From positions 1-20,145 of the forward strand of contig URVR01000006.1 of NCBI GenBank assembly GCA_900551355.1: a stretch of 20,145 nucleotides of DNA, written 5' to 3'. A model generated the notes under the pieces. The model worked only from the letters and a program-made list of their open reading frames with translations, made no database searches and was not told the DNA's origin. Positions within the stretch are counted from its first letter, which is position 1. Every line of letters begins with the position of its first letter. The position numbers and the translations under genes were made by a program. Source of the stretch: an uncultured Eubacteriales bacterium (GTDB lineage: Bacteria > Bacillota > Clostridia > Oscillospirales > Oscillospiraceae). Positions 5,482 through 13,141 of the stretch are shown here, in pieces.

Positions 5482-7971
5482 ATGACGGAACTGGAAAGAC
5501 GATTCATCGCGGCGCGGCAGGCCGCCATCGCCGCTGATTTTCAAAAGCTGAACCCCCGCCAGCGGGAGGGTGTGCTGACCACGGAGGGGCCGCTGCTGCT
5601 GTTGGCCGGTGCCGGCTCCGGCAAGACCACGGTGCTCATCAACCGCGTGGCCAATCTGCTGCGCTACGGCCGGGGCAGCGACAGTACGGACATCCCCATC
5701 CCGGTGACGGAGGACGAGGCCGCGTTTCTGGAGGAATACGTCAAGTCCCCGGACGACGAGCAGCGCCCGCTGATGCAGTATCTCTGCGCCGTGGAGCCTG
5801 CCCGCCCGTGGGAGGTGCTGGCCATCACCTTCACCAATAAGGCCGCCAACGAGCTGAAGGAACGGCTGGGCCGCATGCTGGGGGAGGAGGTGGCCCAGGA
5901 TGTGTGGGCTTCCACGTTCCACTCCGCCTGTGTCCGCATCCTGCGCCGGGACATCGACCGTCTCGGCTTCGACCGCAGCTTTACCATCTACGATACGGAC
6001 GACAGCAAGCGGGTCATCAAGGACATCCTCAAGGAGCTGTCGCTGGACGAGAAGGCATTCCCCACCCGGGAGATCCTGAGCATCATCTCCCGGGCCAAGG
6101 ACGAGATGCAGTCCCCGGAGGAATTCATCCAGCAGTGGCAGGCCATCAACGACTGGCGCCGTATCAGGATCGGTAAAGTATATGCGCTTTACAACAAAAA
6201 GCTGCGGGACGCCAACGCGCTGGACTTTGACGACATCATTCTCCACACCGTCCGGCTGCTGCAAGACTGCCCGGATGTGCGGGCGTACTACCAGAACAAA
6301 TTCCGTTATATCCTCATCGACGAGTATCAGGACACCAACCACCTGCAATACCTGCTGGCCAGCCTACTGACCAATGAACGGCACAATATCTGCGTAGTGG
6401 GCGACGACGACCAGAGCATTTACCGTTTCCGCGGCGCGGACATCAGCAACATTCTCAGCTTTGAAAAGGAGTACAAGGGCGCCCGCACCATCCGGCTGGA
6501 GCAGAATTACCGCTCCACACAGAACATTCTGGACGCGGCCAACGCCGTCATCCGCCACAACGAGGGGCGCAAGGGAAAGACCCTGTGGACGGAGAACGGA
6601 GCGGGGGAGAAGGTCACCGTCAAGACCGCCTTCAATGAGAGCGATGAGGCCAACTATGTGGTGGGCCAGATCATGATGGACTACCGCCGCGGCGGCAGCT
6701 GGAAGGACAACGCCGTGCTCTACCGGATGAACGCCCAGTCCAACGCGCTGGAATATGCGTTCAAGCGCAACGGCGTGCCTTATAAGATCTACGGCGGCAT
6801 GAAGTTCTTCGACCGGGCCGAGGTCAAGGACATGCTGGCCTACCTGTGTGTCATCAGCAACACCACCGACGACCTGCGGCTGCGCCGCATCGTCAACGTG
6901 CCGTCCCGCAAGATCGGACAGGCCACCGTGGATAAGGCGCAGCTCATCGCCACGGAGCAGGGAAGCGCCCTCTACGACGTGTTCCTGCATGCCTCCGACT
7001 ACCCGGAGCTGAAAAACGCGGCTGGCAAGCTGATGACCTTTACAGATATGATCGAGTCCCTGCGCCGGCAGGTGGAGGGCTGCGACCTCATGGAGTTCTA
7101 CGATCTGGTCTGCGACAAGAGCGGCTACACGGCGGCGCTGCGGGAAAAGGACGATATGGAGAGCCGCGGCCGCCTGGAAAACGTGGAGGAGCTGAAATCC
7201 AGCATTCAGGGCTATCTGGAAAACGCGGAGGGTGAGCCGACGCTGGCGGGCTTTCTGGACGAGGTGGCGCTGTACACCGATCTGGACAGCCAGTCCGACA
7301 GCGACAATTGCGTGACCATGATGACCATGCACGCCGCCAAGGGGCTGGAATTCCCTCACGTCTATGTGGTGGGCATGGAGGATGGACTTTTCCCCGGAAA
7401 TCGCGCCATGGGCGACGCGGAGGAGATGGAGGAGGAGCGGCGTCTTTGCTATGTGGCCATGACCCGCGCCAAGGAGACGCTGACGCTGACAAACGCACGG
7501 CAGCGTATGCTGTTCGGCCGCACGGCCCCCGCCATGCCCTCCCGCTTTTTGAAGGAGATCCCGGAGGAGAACATGGAGTGGCTCAGCAAGCCGCAGCCCC
7601 GCAGCGTAGAGAGCGACGTGGGCTGGGGCGACGGCAGCGGCGACGGCTACGCACCCAGATACATCGGCTATGGCGAGGGCTACGGCAGCCAGAGCCGCCG
7701 CACCCCGCCGGTCACTACCTCCCGCGCACCGGCCGCTCCCGCCAAAAAGCCGCTCCAGACGGCATCGGGCGCAGGGCGCAGGGCCGCGCCTGCCGGCGGC
7801 CTGATGCAGCTTGCCCCGGGAGAGAGCGTGCGCCATGACGCCTTTGGACAGGGCATGGTGCTGTCCGTCCGGATCATGGGCAACGACGCCCTCATCGAGG
7901 TGGCCTTTGACACCGTGGGTACGAAAAAGCTGATGCTGCGGGCTGCCATGGGGCATCTGACCAAGGGCTGA
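5482..7971 (+). CDS. pcrA: ATP-dependent DNA helicase PcrA/UvrD
   Basis: Superfamily 1A 3'-5' DNA helicase of 829 residues, acting in nucleotide excision repair, removal of recombinase filaments and clearing stalled complexes. Visible in order: Q-motif LNPRQREGV (23-31), Walker A GAGSGKTT (43-50), an inserted acidic loop before motif Ia, FTNKAANELKERL (Ia), DEYQDT (II), GDDDQSIYRFRGA (III), QNYRST (IV), MTMHAAKGLEFPHVYVVGMEDGLFP (V), EERRLCYVAMTRAK (VI). A Gly/Ser/Pro-rich linker leads to the C-terminal Tudor-like domain (PGESVRHDAFGQGMV...) that binds RNA polymerase in PcrA. The start is the ATG at 5482, with GAGG 7 bases upstream; a GTG at 5452 is in frame but lies before the predicted transcript start. 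Divergent from a putative SOS operon. Confidence 0.96.
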   Translation: MTELERRFIAARQAAIAADFQKLNPRQREGVLTTEGPLLLLAGAGSGKTTVLINRVANLLRYGRGSDSTDIPIPVTEDEAAFLEEYVKSPDDEQRPLMQYLCAVEPARPWEVLAITFTNKAANELKERLGRMLGEEVAQDVWASTFHSACVRILRRDIDRLGFDRSFTIYDTDDSKRVIKDILKELSLDEKAFPTREILSIISRAKDEMQSPEEFIQQWQAINDWRRIRIGKVYALYNKKLRDANALDFDDIILHTVRLLQDCPDVRAYYQNKFRYILIDEYQDTNHLQYLLASLLTNERHNICVVGDDDQSIYRFRGADISNILSFEKEYKGARTIRLEQNYRSTQNILDAANAVIRHNEGRKGKTLWTENGAGEKVTVKTAFNESDEANYVVGQIMMDYRRGGSWKDNAVLYRMNAQSNALEYAFKRNGVPYKIYGGMKFFDRAEVKDMLAYLCVISNTTDDLRLRRIVNVPSRKIGQATVDKAQLIATEQGSALYDVFLHASDYPELKNAAGKLMTFTDMIESLRRQVEGCDLMEFYDLVCDKSGYTAALREKDDMESRGRLENVEELKSSIQGYLENAEGEPTLAGFLDEVALYTDLDSQSDSDNCVTMMTMHAAKGLEFPHVYVVGMEDGLFPGNRAMGDAEEMEEERRLCYVAMTRAKETLTLTNARQRMLFGRTAPAMPSRFLKEIPEENMEWLSKPQPRSVESDVGWGDGSGDGYAPRYIGYGEGYGSQSRRTPPVTTSRAPAAPAKKPLQTASGAGRRAAPAGGLMQLAPGESVRHDAFGQGMVLSVRIMGNDALIEVAFDTVGTKKLMLRAAMGHLTKG

Positions 7972-7980
7972 TGCCGCTGT

Positions 7981-8036
7981 AAACCTGAGGTTGCGCGGTT
8001 TTCCCCTGGCAGTTTGCCCCGCAAACCTGAGGTTGC
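7981..8036. repeat. Two identical 14-bp near-palindromic repeats, 42 bp apart
   Basis: AAACCTGAGGTTGC occurs at 7981-7994 and again at 8023-8036. The core AACCT-G-AGGTT is itself an inverted repeat. The second copy abuts the -35 of the next gene, and the 42-bp offset is four DNA helix turns, as expected for paired operator sites of a dimeric regulator. The copies could also pair with each other as RNA into a hairpin after pcrA. Confidence 0.55.
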
Positions 8037-8065
8037 TGGACAGACGGCGGAAAAACTGCTATACT
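8037..8065 (+). promoter_or_regulatory. Sigma-A promoter for the DUF2500 gene
   Basis: TGGACA (8037-8042), 17-base spacer, TATACT (8060-8065); five of six matches in each hexamer. It directly follows the second 14-bp repeat. Confidence 0.65.
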
Positions 8066-8091
8066 GTCCTCACAGGAAAGGAGGCGTATCC

Positions 8092-8577
8092 ATGTCATCT
8101 GCATTTGGTTTTCATTCCGGTATACTCGGTTTCGGCGGTCTGGGCATATTCCAGATCCTGTTCGCGGTGGTGTTTGTCGGCATCCTCTTCGTGTTCATGT
8201 TCAACGCCGGCAAAAGCCTGATGGAATGGAGCAAAAACAACCGCTCACCCAGATTGACCGTCGCTGCCAGCGTCGTGGCAAAGCGGGAGAATGTCAGCGT
8301 CCACCATCATCACGGCAACGGAGCGGGACACACCACGCGCTCCACCACCTACTACGCCACCTTCGAGTTTGACGGCGGCGACCGTTCGGAGCTGCGCCTC
8401 TCCGGTCATGAGTACGGCCTGCTGGCGGAGGGCGATACCGGCCTGCTGACGTTTCAGGGCACCCGTTTTGTGGATTTCCAGCGGCAGGGGACTGCCGCCG
8501 CAGAAAGTGCGGCAGAACCGGCGCAGGAGGACGCTCCACCGAGCCGGGAGCGCCGCAGCTGGGACCCCGAGCTATGA
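8092..8577 (+). CDS. DUF2500-family membrane-anchored protein
   Basis: Protein of 161 residues. A Gly-rich N-terminus is followed by one membrane helix (about 16-39, IFQILFAVVFVGILFVFMF), then a soluble domain: RLTVAASVVAKRENVSV, a His cluster HHHH (71-74), TTYYATFEFDGGDRSELRLSGHEYGLLAEGDTGLLTFQGTRFVDF in short segments, and a low-complexity charged tail. The soluble part resembles DUF2500 (E. coli YhhM type), function unknown. The start is the ATG at 8092, with AAAGGAGG 7-8 bases before it; an in-frame ATG-less upstream extension is ignored because it precedes the promoter. It has its own promoter, so it is probably not an obligate part of the pcrA transcript. Confidence 0.82.
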   Translation: MSSAFGFHSGILGFGGLGIFQILFAVVFVGILFVFMFNAGKSLMEWSKNNRSPRLTVAASVVAKRENVSVHHHHGNGAGHTTRSTTYYATFEFDGGDRSELRLSGHEYGLLAEGDTGLLTFQGTRFVDFQRQGTAAAESAAEPAQEDAPPSRERRSWDPEL

Positions 8578-8584
8578 CCATCAC

Positions 8585-8625
8585 GCATAAAAAACATCCC
8601 TCACATGAGGGATGTTTTTTTATGC
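8585..8625. terminator. Bidirectional terminator between DUF2500 and TetR genes
   Basis: A near-perfect stem (8585-8603 with 8606-8625) built on ACATCCCTCA / TGAGGGATGT, flanked by A and T runs, so it can work in both directions between the convergent genes. Confidence 0.9.
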
Positions 8626-8632
8626 TTTTTCC

Positions 8633-9205
8633 TCACAGCACCCGGACGCCGCCCATGATGAGCGTACCAGCCAGGGCGGCCATCTCCTCCGGCGACTCCT
8701 TTGCCCCGTCCTGCAGCCACTTCAGCGTCAGGGACAGGTTCCCCGACACGATAAAATGACAGAAATAGGACAGCCGCTCCGGATCGCCGCCATAGAAGCG
8801 GGCCACAAAGTCCCGCAGGAAATAGTCCCGCAGAATGGCGCAGATGCGCTCCGTATAGGCCCGGTCGCCGTTGGGACCCAGCAGCACCAGACAGAGGTCC
8901 GCGTTGTCTCTTGCGAAGCGGTACAGGTCGGCCAGGTAGGGATAGGCGCTGCCCTCGCCGCTGCTGTGGGCGTGCTTGCGGCACACCAGAATAAGCCTCT
9001 CGGCCATCTCGTCCTCCAGCCGCTGCAGCAGGTCGCCCACGTCCTTATAGTGGATGTAGAACGTGCCCCGGTTGATGTCGGCCCGCTCTGCCAGCTCCCG
9101 GACGGAGATGCTGCGGGACGGCTTTTCCGCCATAAGGTGCATCAGCGCCTGACGCAGCTGCTTTTTCGTCTTTCTTACGCGGCGGTCTACGGTCATATCC
9201 TCCAT
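8633..9205 (-). CDS. TetR/AcrR-family transcriptional regulator
   Basis: Protein of 190 residues. The N-terminal DNA-binding domain is clear: RRVRKTKKQLRQALMHLM then ISVRELAERADINRGTFYIHYKD (about 33-55), the TetR helix-turn-helix. The C-terminal part is helical and should bind a ligand, not identifiable from sequence. The start is the ATG at 9205 because GGAGGT lies 7 bases upstream; GTG at 9220 overlaps that site and the ATG at 9196 is too close to the next GGAG. It is divergent from spoIVA over 174 bases that hold three inverted repeats, which overlap its own promoter, so it probably represses itself. Its other targets are unknown. Confidence 0.9.
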   Translation of the reverse strand: MEDMTVDRRVRKTKKQLRQALMHLMAEKPSRSISVRELAERADINRGTFYIHYKDVGDLLQRLEDEMAERLILVCRKHAHSSGEGSAYPYLADLYRFARDNADLCLVLLGPNGDRAYTERICAILRDYFLRDFVARFYGGDPERLSYFCHFIVSGNLSLTLKWLQDGAKESPEEMAALAGTLIMGGVRVL

Positions 9206-9243
9206 GTGCGCCACCTCCACCCGTGCGGACGTATCCGCTGTAT

Positions 9244-9316
9244 TGTGAATATCTTATCACACTTACTGTTACAAAAGCAACAGCCTGCGCCGAATTTGTG
9301 CGGATAATTCTGCACA
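9244..9316. promoter_or_regulatory. Three inverted repeats, possible TetR operators
   Basis: TGTGA-N8-TCACA (9244-9261), CTGTT-N8-AACAG (9266-9283) and TGTGC-N10-GCACA (9297-9316). Arms are 5 bp. The first two cover the candidate tetR -10 and -35. The third is nearer spoIVA. The three are not identical in sequence, so at most one or two are likely to be the true operator. Confidence 0.35.
9251..9280 (-). promoter_or_regulatory. Candidate promoter of the tetR gene
   Basis: On the minus strand: TTGCTT (9280-9275), 18-base spacer, TAAGAT (9256-9251). Each hexamer lies inside one of the inverted repeats described nearby, the layout expected of an autoregulated repressor. Confidence 0.4.
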
Positions 9317-9317
9317 C

Positions 9318-9347
9318 TTCTAAAAAACGCCGCCTCCGCATAGAGAT
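9318..9347 (+). promoter_or_regulatory. Weak sigma-E-like promoter before spoIVA
   Basis: TTCTAAA (9318-9324), 14-base spacer, then CATAGAGAT (9339-9347), partly like the sigma-E -10 CATAcAaT. spoIVA is sigma-E dependent in model spore formers, which is why this was sought; the match itself is poor. Confidence 0.22.
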
Positions 9348-9379
9348 AGGACAACAGTCAGGATTCGGAGGAAGGCATT

Positions 9380-10861
9380 ATGAATCGATCCACATCCATC
9401 TATCAGGACATGGCGGCCCGCACGGGCGGCAGTATCTATATCGGGGTGGTAGGCCCGGTGCGGACGGGCAAATCCACCTTCATCAAGCGCTTTATGGAAA
9501 CGCAGGTCCTGCCCCACATCGACAATGCGTACCGCCGCGACCGGGCGCAGGATGAGCTGCCCCAGAGCGGCTCCGGCCGCACCATCATGACCGCAGAACC
9601 AAAGTTCGTACCGGAGGAGGCCGTCCGCATCCGGCTGGAGGACGACGTGACCTTCTCCGTGCGGCTCATCGACTGCGTGGGCTACATGGTGCCCGGCGCC
9701 ATGGGTCAGTTCGAGGAGCTGTCGCCCCGCATGGTGATGACTCCATGGTACGACCACGAGATCCCCATGACCGAGGCGGCGGAGCTCGGCACCCGCAAGG
9801 TCATCGCCGACCACTCCACCGTGGGCATCGTCATCACCACCGACGGCACCATCACCGACATCCCCCGGGAGGACTATCTGGAGGCGGAGGAGCGTGTCAT
9901 CCGGGAGCTGCAGGAGATCGGCAAGCCGTTTCTGGTGCTGCTGAACTCCGCCGATCCTCACGGCTCGCGGGCCGCCTCCATCGCCGGCGAGATCAGCGAA
10001 AAATTCGGCGTCAGCTGCCTGCCGGTAAACTGCCTGACGCTGGAGGAGCAGGAGCTGCAATCCCTGCTGCGGGGACTTCTGTACGAATTTCCCCTGCAGG
10101 AGCTGGACGTCTTTCTGCCGCCGTGGGTGGACGCCCTGCCCGGCGAGCACCCCATCAAAAGCGATCTGTACCAGCGCATCGCGGCAGGCACTGCCGGTCT
10201 GCGCTGCATCCGGCAGCTGGCGCCGTATCTGGCGTCCCTTGAGGACACGGAGAACGTGGAGTCCGCCGGCGTAGCCGCCATGGATCTGGGGCAGGGCGTC
10301 GCGCAGGCCAATATCCGCCTGCCCCGCAGCCTGTTCTATACCACGCTGTCCCAGCGCTCCGGCCTGTCCGTCGCCGACGACGGCGACCTGATGGAGCTGC
10401 TGACGGAGCTTGCCGAGGTGCGCAAGGCCTACGACAAGGTGGCTCCGGCACTGATCGCCGCCCGCGAAACGGGCTACGGCATCGTCCTGCCCACCGTGGA
10501 GGAGCTGGAGCTGGAGGACCCGGAGATCGTCAAGCAGGGGGGACGCTACGGCATCCGCATGCGGGCCAGCGCCCCGTCCATCCACATGATCCGCGCGGAT
10601 GTCTCCACCACCGTGTCGCCCATCGTGGGCAACGAAAAGCAGTCGGAAGAGATGGTCAACTACCTGCTCCAGCAGTTCGAGGGCGATACCGGCAAGATCT
10701 GGGAGTCCAACATCTTCGGACGCAGCTTCAACGAGATCGCCGGGGAGGACCTGCAGGCCAAGCTGAAGCGGATGCCGCCGGACGCGCAGGCCAAGCTGCG
10801 GGAGGCGCTGGAGCGCATCATCAACGAGGGCGGCGGCGGTCTCATCTGCATCATCCTCTGA
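9380..10861 (+). CDS. spoIVA: Stage IV sporulation protein A, spore coat morphogenetic ATPase
   Basis: Protein of 493 residues, the family's usual length (about 492). SpoIVA polymerises on the outer forespore membrane using ATP and forms the base on which the coat assembles; it is also needed for cortex formation. Visible: Walker A GPVRTGKST (25-33, Lys31), a following FIKRFMETQVLPHI, DELPQSGSGRTIMTAEPKFVP, the RLIDCVGYMVPGA segment that stands for Walker B/switch, VGIVITTDGTITDI, and the conserved C-terminus GGGLICIIL. The ribosome site GGAGGAAGG precedes the ATG by about 6 bases. Monocistronic: terminator at 10899. It is transcribed divergently from a TetR regulator. Confidence 0.97.
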   Translation: MNRSTSIYQDMAARTGGSIYIGVVGPVRTGKSTFIKRFMETQVLPHIDNAYRRDRAQDELPQSGSGRTIMTAEPKFVPEEAVRIRLEDDVTFSVRLIDCVGYMVPGAMGQFEELSPRMVMTPWYDHEIPMTEAAELGTRKVIADHSTVGIVITTDGTITDIPREDYLEAEERVIRELQEIGKPFLVLLNSADPHGSRAASIAGEISEKFGVSCLPVNCLTLEEQELQSLLRGLLYEFPLQELDVFLPPWVDALPGEHPIKSDLYQRIAAGTAGLRCIRQLAPYLASLEDTENVESAGVAAMDLGQGVAQANIRLPRSLFYTTLSQRSGLSVADDGDLMELLTELAEVRKAYDKVAPALIAARETGYGIVLPTVEELELEDPEIVKQGGRYGIRMRASAPSIHMIRADVSTTVSPIVGNEKQSEEMVNYLLQQFEGDTGKIWESNIFGRSFNEIAGEDLQAKLKRMPPDAQAKLREALERIINEGGGGLICIIL

Positions 10862-10898
10862 AAGCCGCGTCTCCATCACCGGAAAGGTTCAGCCGCAG

Positions 10899-10926
10899 AC
10901 AGGCGGGGCAGTGCCCCGCCTGTTTT
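10899..10926 (+). terminator. Terminator after spoIVA
   Basis: A perfect 11-bp GC-rich stem ACAGGCGGGGC / GCCCCGCCTGT (10899-10909 and 10913-10923) with an AGT loop, followed by a short T run. Confidence 0.85.
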
Positions 10927-11058
10927 GCCGCCTCTCCGGCACGTCTGCATAGTTCAAAACGTATGGAACGTTCGGACTTGAAATTGAACATTTTTTAACG
11001 ATTTTTGTGCTGTAACTGCCAAAAATAAAAATTTAAGAAACAAAATTGCAAATTTATA

Positions 11059-11086
11059 GTGACAAATCCCATTTGGATGCTATAAT
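11059..11086 (+). promoter_or_regulatory. Promoter of gap
   Basis: GTGACA (11059-11064), 16-base spacer, extended TGC-TATAAT (11078-11086). The AT-rich run upstream (10985-11058) could act as an UP element. Upstream at 10952-10957 and 10984-10989 are GTTCAA / TTGAAC arms, and GAACGTTC at 10966-10973; no known gap regulator site (for example the CggR type) was recognised. Confidence 0.7.
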
Positions 11087-11140
11087 GTACTTGGAACAAA
11101 TACCGCAGCTGCTGCGGACAAAGAAGGAAAGGAAAGCATC

Positions 11141-12181
11141 ATGGGAATCAAAATCGGTATCAACGGATTTGGCCGTATCGGCCGTGTCGTCATGCGTATT
11201 CTGACGGAGGACCCGGAAAAATTTGACATCTGCGGCATCAACCTGCGCAAGGCGGACATCGACTATATGGTATACCTGCTGAAGTACGACTCTGTTTTCC
11301 GCAACTTCCCCGGCATGGTGGAGCACGCCGGCGGCGATCTGGTGGTCAATGGCAGGAAGATCAAGATCTACAGCGAGTCTGACGCCGCCATGATCAACTG
11401 GGCCGACTGCGGCGCGGAGTACATCATTGAATCCACCGGTGCCAACAACACCACCGAGAAGGCCAGCCGCCACTTCAAGGGCGGCGCCAAAAAGGTCATC
11501 TTGACGGCTCCCGCCAAGGACGACGCCACCCCCACCTTCGTTTACGGCGTCAACAGCGACGAGTACCGCTCCGACATGCGCGTCATCTCCAACGCCAGCT
11601 GCACCACCAACTGTCTGGCCCCGCTGGCCTACGTCATCCACAAGGAGTTCGGCATTGAGCAGTCCCTGATGTCCACCATCCATGCCTCCACCGCCAAGCA
11701 GAAGGCCGTGGACTCCCGCGGCGGCAGCGACTGGCGCACCGGCCGCTCCATCCTGAACAACATCATCCCCACCTCCACCGGCGCTGCCAAGGCCGTGGGC
11801 CGCGTCATCCCGTCCCTGAAGGGCAAGATGACCGGCATGGCGTTCCGCGTCCCCACGGCGGACGTGTCCGTGGTGGACCTGACTGCCCGCCTGAGCACCA
11901 GCGTCTCCTATGCCGACATCTGCTACGAGATCCTTCACGCCTCCGAGACGTACATGAAGGGCATCATCGGCTACACCCGCGACCAGGTGGTGTCCACCGA
12001 CCTGATCGGCAATCCCTGCCCCTGCATCTTCGACGAGACCGCCGGCATCATGCTGGATCACGATTTCGTCAAGCTCATCGCCTGGTACGACAACGAGTGG
12101 GGCTACAGCAACATGGTCACCCGCATGCTGGAGCATATGCACACCGTAGACGAGGCGGATGCCTTCCTGACCCAGGAATAA
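11141..12181 (+). CDS. gap: Type I glyceraldehyde-3-phosphate dehydrogenase
   Basis: Protein of 346 residues that oxidises glyceraldehyde 3-phosphate to 1,3-bisphosphoglycerate in glycolysis. Visible: NAD(P)-binding GINGFGRIGR (6-15), LLKYDS (46-51), catalytic SNASCTTNC with Cys154, partner His181 in TIHASTAKQ, and the C-terminal WYDNEWGYS. The position that is normally Asp after the second beta strand (IND, reading NAD ribose) is Leu35, followed by Arg36-Lys37, so coenzyme preference may be relaxed or shifted to NADP. The ribosome site AAGGAAAG precedes the ATG. Monocistronic, with its own strong promoter and terminator. Codon use is highly biased to C/G endings, as in abundant proteins. Confidence 0.96.
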   Translation: MGIKIGINGFGRIGRVVMRILTEDPEKFDICGINLRKADIDYMVYLLKYDSVFRNFPGMVEHAGGDLVVNGRKIKIYSESDAAMINWADCGAEYIIESTGANNTTEKASRHFKGGAKKVILTAPAKDDATPTFVYGVNSDEYRSDMRVISNASCTTNCLAPLAYVIHKEFGIEQSLMSTIHASTAKQKAVDSRGGSDWRTGRSILNNIIPTSTGAAKAVGRVIPSLKGKMTGMAFRVPTADVSVVDLTARLSTSVSYADICYEILHASETYMKGIIGYTRDQVVSTDLIGNPCPCIFDETAGIMLDHDFVKLIAWYDNEWGYSNMVTRMLEHMHTVDEADAFLTQE

Positions 12182-12194
12182 GACCTGCCATACA

Positions 12195-12225
12195 AAAAAG
12201 ACGACGGCTATGCCGTCGTCTTTTT
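12195..12225 (+). terminator. Terminator after gap
   Basis: A-rich stem with GACGACGGC / GCCGTCGTC core (12195-12208 with 12212-12225, TAT loop) ending in five T residues. Confidence 0.92.
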
Positions 12226-12235
12226 CTGTCCGCGC

Positions 12236-12264
12236 TTGCCAAGGCGGGCGTACCGTGGTATGAT
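12236..12264 (+). promoter_or_regulatory. Promoter of coaX
   Basis: TTGCCA (12236-12241), 17-base spacer, TATGAT (12259-12264); placed about 27 bases before the coaX ATG, just after the gap terminator. Confidence 0.65.
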
Positions 12265-12290
12265 GAAAGAAAAAGGGAGGGGATGTACCC

Positions 12291-13088
12291 ATGCTGCTGG
12301 CCATTGATATCGGCAACTCCAATATTTCCGTGGGTCTGTTCGACCGTCAGCGGGAGCTGCGCTTTCTGGCGTCTCTGGACACGGACAGCCGCAAGACCGC
12401 CGATCAGATCAGCATCGACCTGATGAACCTGTTCACGCTGTACGGCTGCGACATCCATGGTGTCAGCGGCGCCATTTTCTCCAGCGTCGTGCCGCCCATC
12501 AACTTCATGATGGAAAAGGCGCTGACCCGCCTGCTGGGCAAGCCGCCCATGATGGTGGGTGCCGGCATCAAAACGGGCCTGAACATCCGCATGGAGTTCA
12601 ACAGCCAGCAGCTGGGGGCCGACATCGTCTCCAACGCCGTGGCCGCGCTGGAAAAATATCCCGCGCCCATCATCATGATCGACATGGGCACCGCCACCAT
12701 CATCTCCTACATCTCCGAAAAGCGCTGTTACGAGGGGGGGCTGATGTTTCCCGGCGTCCGCCTGTCGCTGGACGCTCTGTCCGACCACACCGCCCAGCTG
12801 CCCAACATCTCCCTCCAGCACCCCCGCCACCTCATCGGCAAGAACACGGAGGACTGCATGCGCAGCGGCATCGTCTACGGCACCGCCGCCATGCTGGACG
12901 GCATCATCGACCGCATCCGCGACATGCTGGACGGACAGGAGCCGTCCATCGTGGCCACCGGCCCCAATGCGCCGGTGATCGTGCGCTACTGCCGCAACCA
13001 TGTGGCCTACGACAAGTACCTGCTGATGGAGGGTCTGCGCATTATCTACGAGAAGAACGCGGACACCGGAAAACGCGAAACACGCTGA
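12291..13088 (+). CDS. coaX: Type III pantothenate kinase (CoaX family)
   Basis: Protein of 265 residues, first step of coenzyme A synthesis: pantothenate to 4'-phosphopantothenate, in a family with an ASKHA fold. Visible: phosphate-binding DIGNSN with Asp6, TADQ (36-39), the substrate segment KTGLNIR, GAD with the catalytic-base Asp111 followed by NAVAA, IDMGTATI (130-137), GGLMFPGV (149-156) and IGKNT. Two departures from the common pattern: GADR is GADI, and the usual ATGGLA near the C-terminus reads ATGPNAP. It may be a divergent but active copy, or a paralogue with altered nucleotide binding. The ribosome site GGGAGGGG precedes the ATG. It ends against the convergent PFK gene at a shared terminator. 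Confidence 0.88.
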   Translation: MLLAIDIGNSNISVGLFDRQRELRFLASLDTDSRKTADQISIDLMNLFTLYGCDIHGVSGAIFSSVVPPINFMMEKALTRLLGKPPMMVGAGIKTGLNIRMEFNSQQLGADIVSNAVAALEKYPAPIIMIDMGTATIISYISEKRCYEGGLMFPGVRLSLDALSDHTAQLPNISLQHPRHLIGKNTEDCMRSGIVYGTAAMLDGIIDRIRDMLDGQEPSIVATGPNAPVIVRYCRNHVAYDKYLLMEGLRIIYEKNADTGKRETR

Positions 13089-13091
13089 TAT

Positions 13092-13129
13092 AAAAGAGCT
13101 GGAAAGGGAAATCCCTTTCCAGCTCTTTT
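13092..13129. terminator. Bidirectional terminator between coaX and PFK genes
   Basis: Perfect 18-bp inverted repeat (13092-13109 with 13112-13129), A run on one side and T run on the other, symmetrical for both strands. Confidence 0.93.
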
Positions 13130-13141
13130 CGCACGTTTTCC

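Noticed and set aside
5167..6348. 393-codon minus-strand frame overlapping the start of pcrA and the small ORF
   Set aside because: Antisense to pcrA, and spans the consensus promoter and LexA-like box, which a real gene would not be expected to contain.
6364..7956. 530-codon minus-strand open frame opposite pcrA
   Set aside because: Antisense shadow of a GC-rich gene; residues are His/Val/Leu/Gly-rich without any motif, while the plus strand shows all helicase motifs.
9320..10879. 519-codon minus-strand open frame opposite spoIVA
   Set aside because: Antisense shadow; spoIVA is complete and recognisable on the plus strand and the antisense frame crosses its terminator side without a ribosome site.
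10952..10989. GTTCAA/TTGAAC arms and GAACGTTC before gap as a LexA site
   Set aside because: The GAACGTTC has no 4-base interval and the larger arms are 26 bases apart, so neither fits GAAC-N4-GTTC; gap is also not an expected SOS gene.
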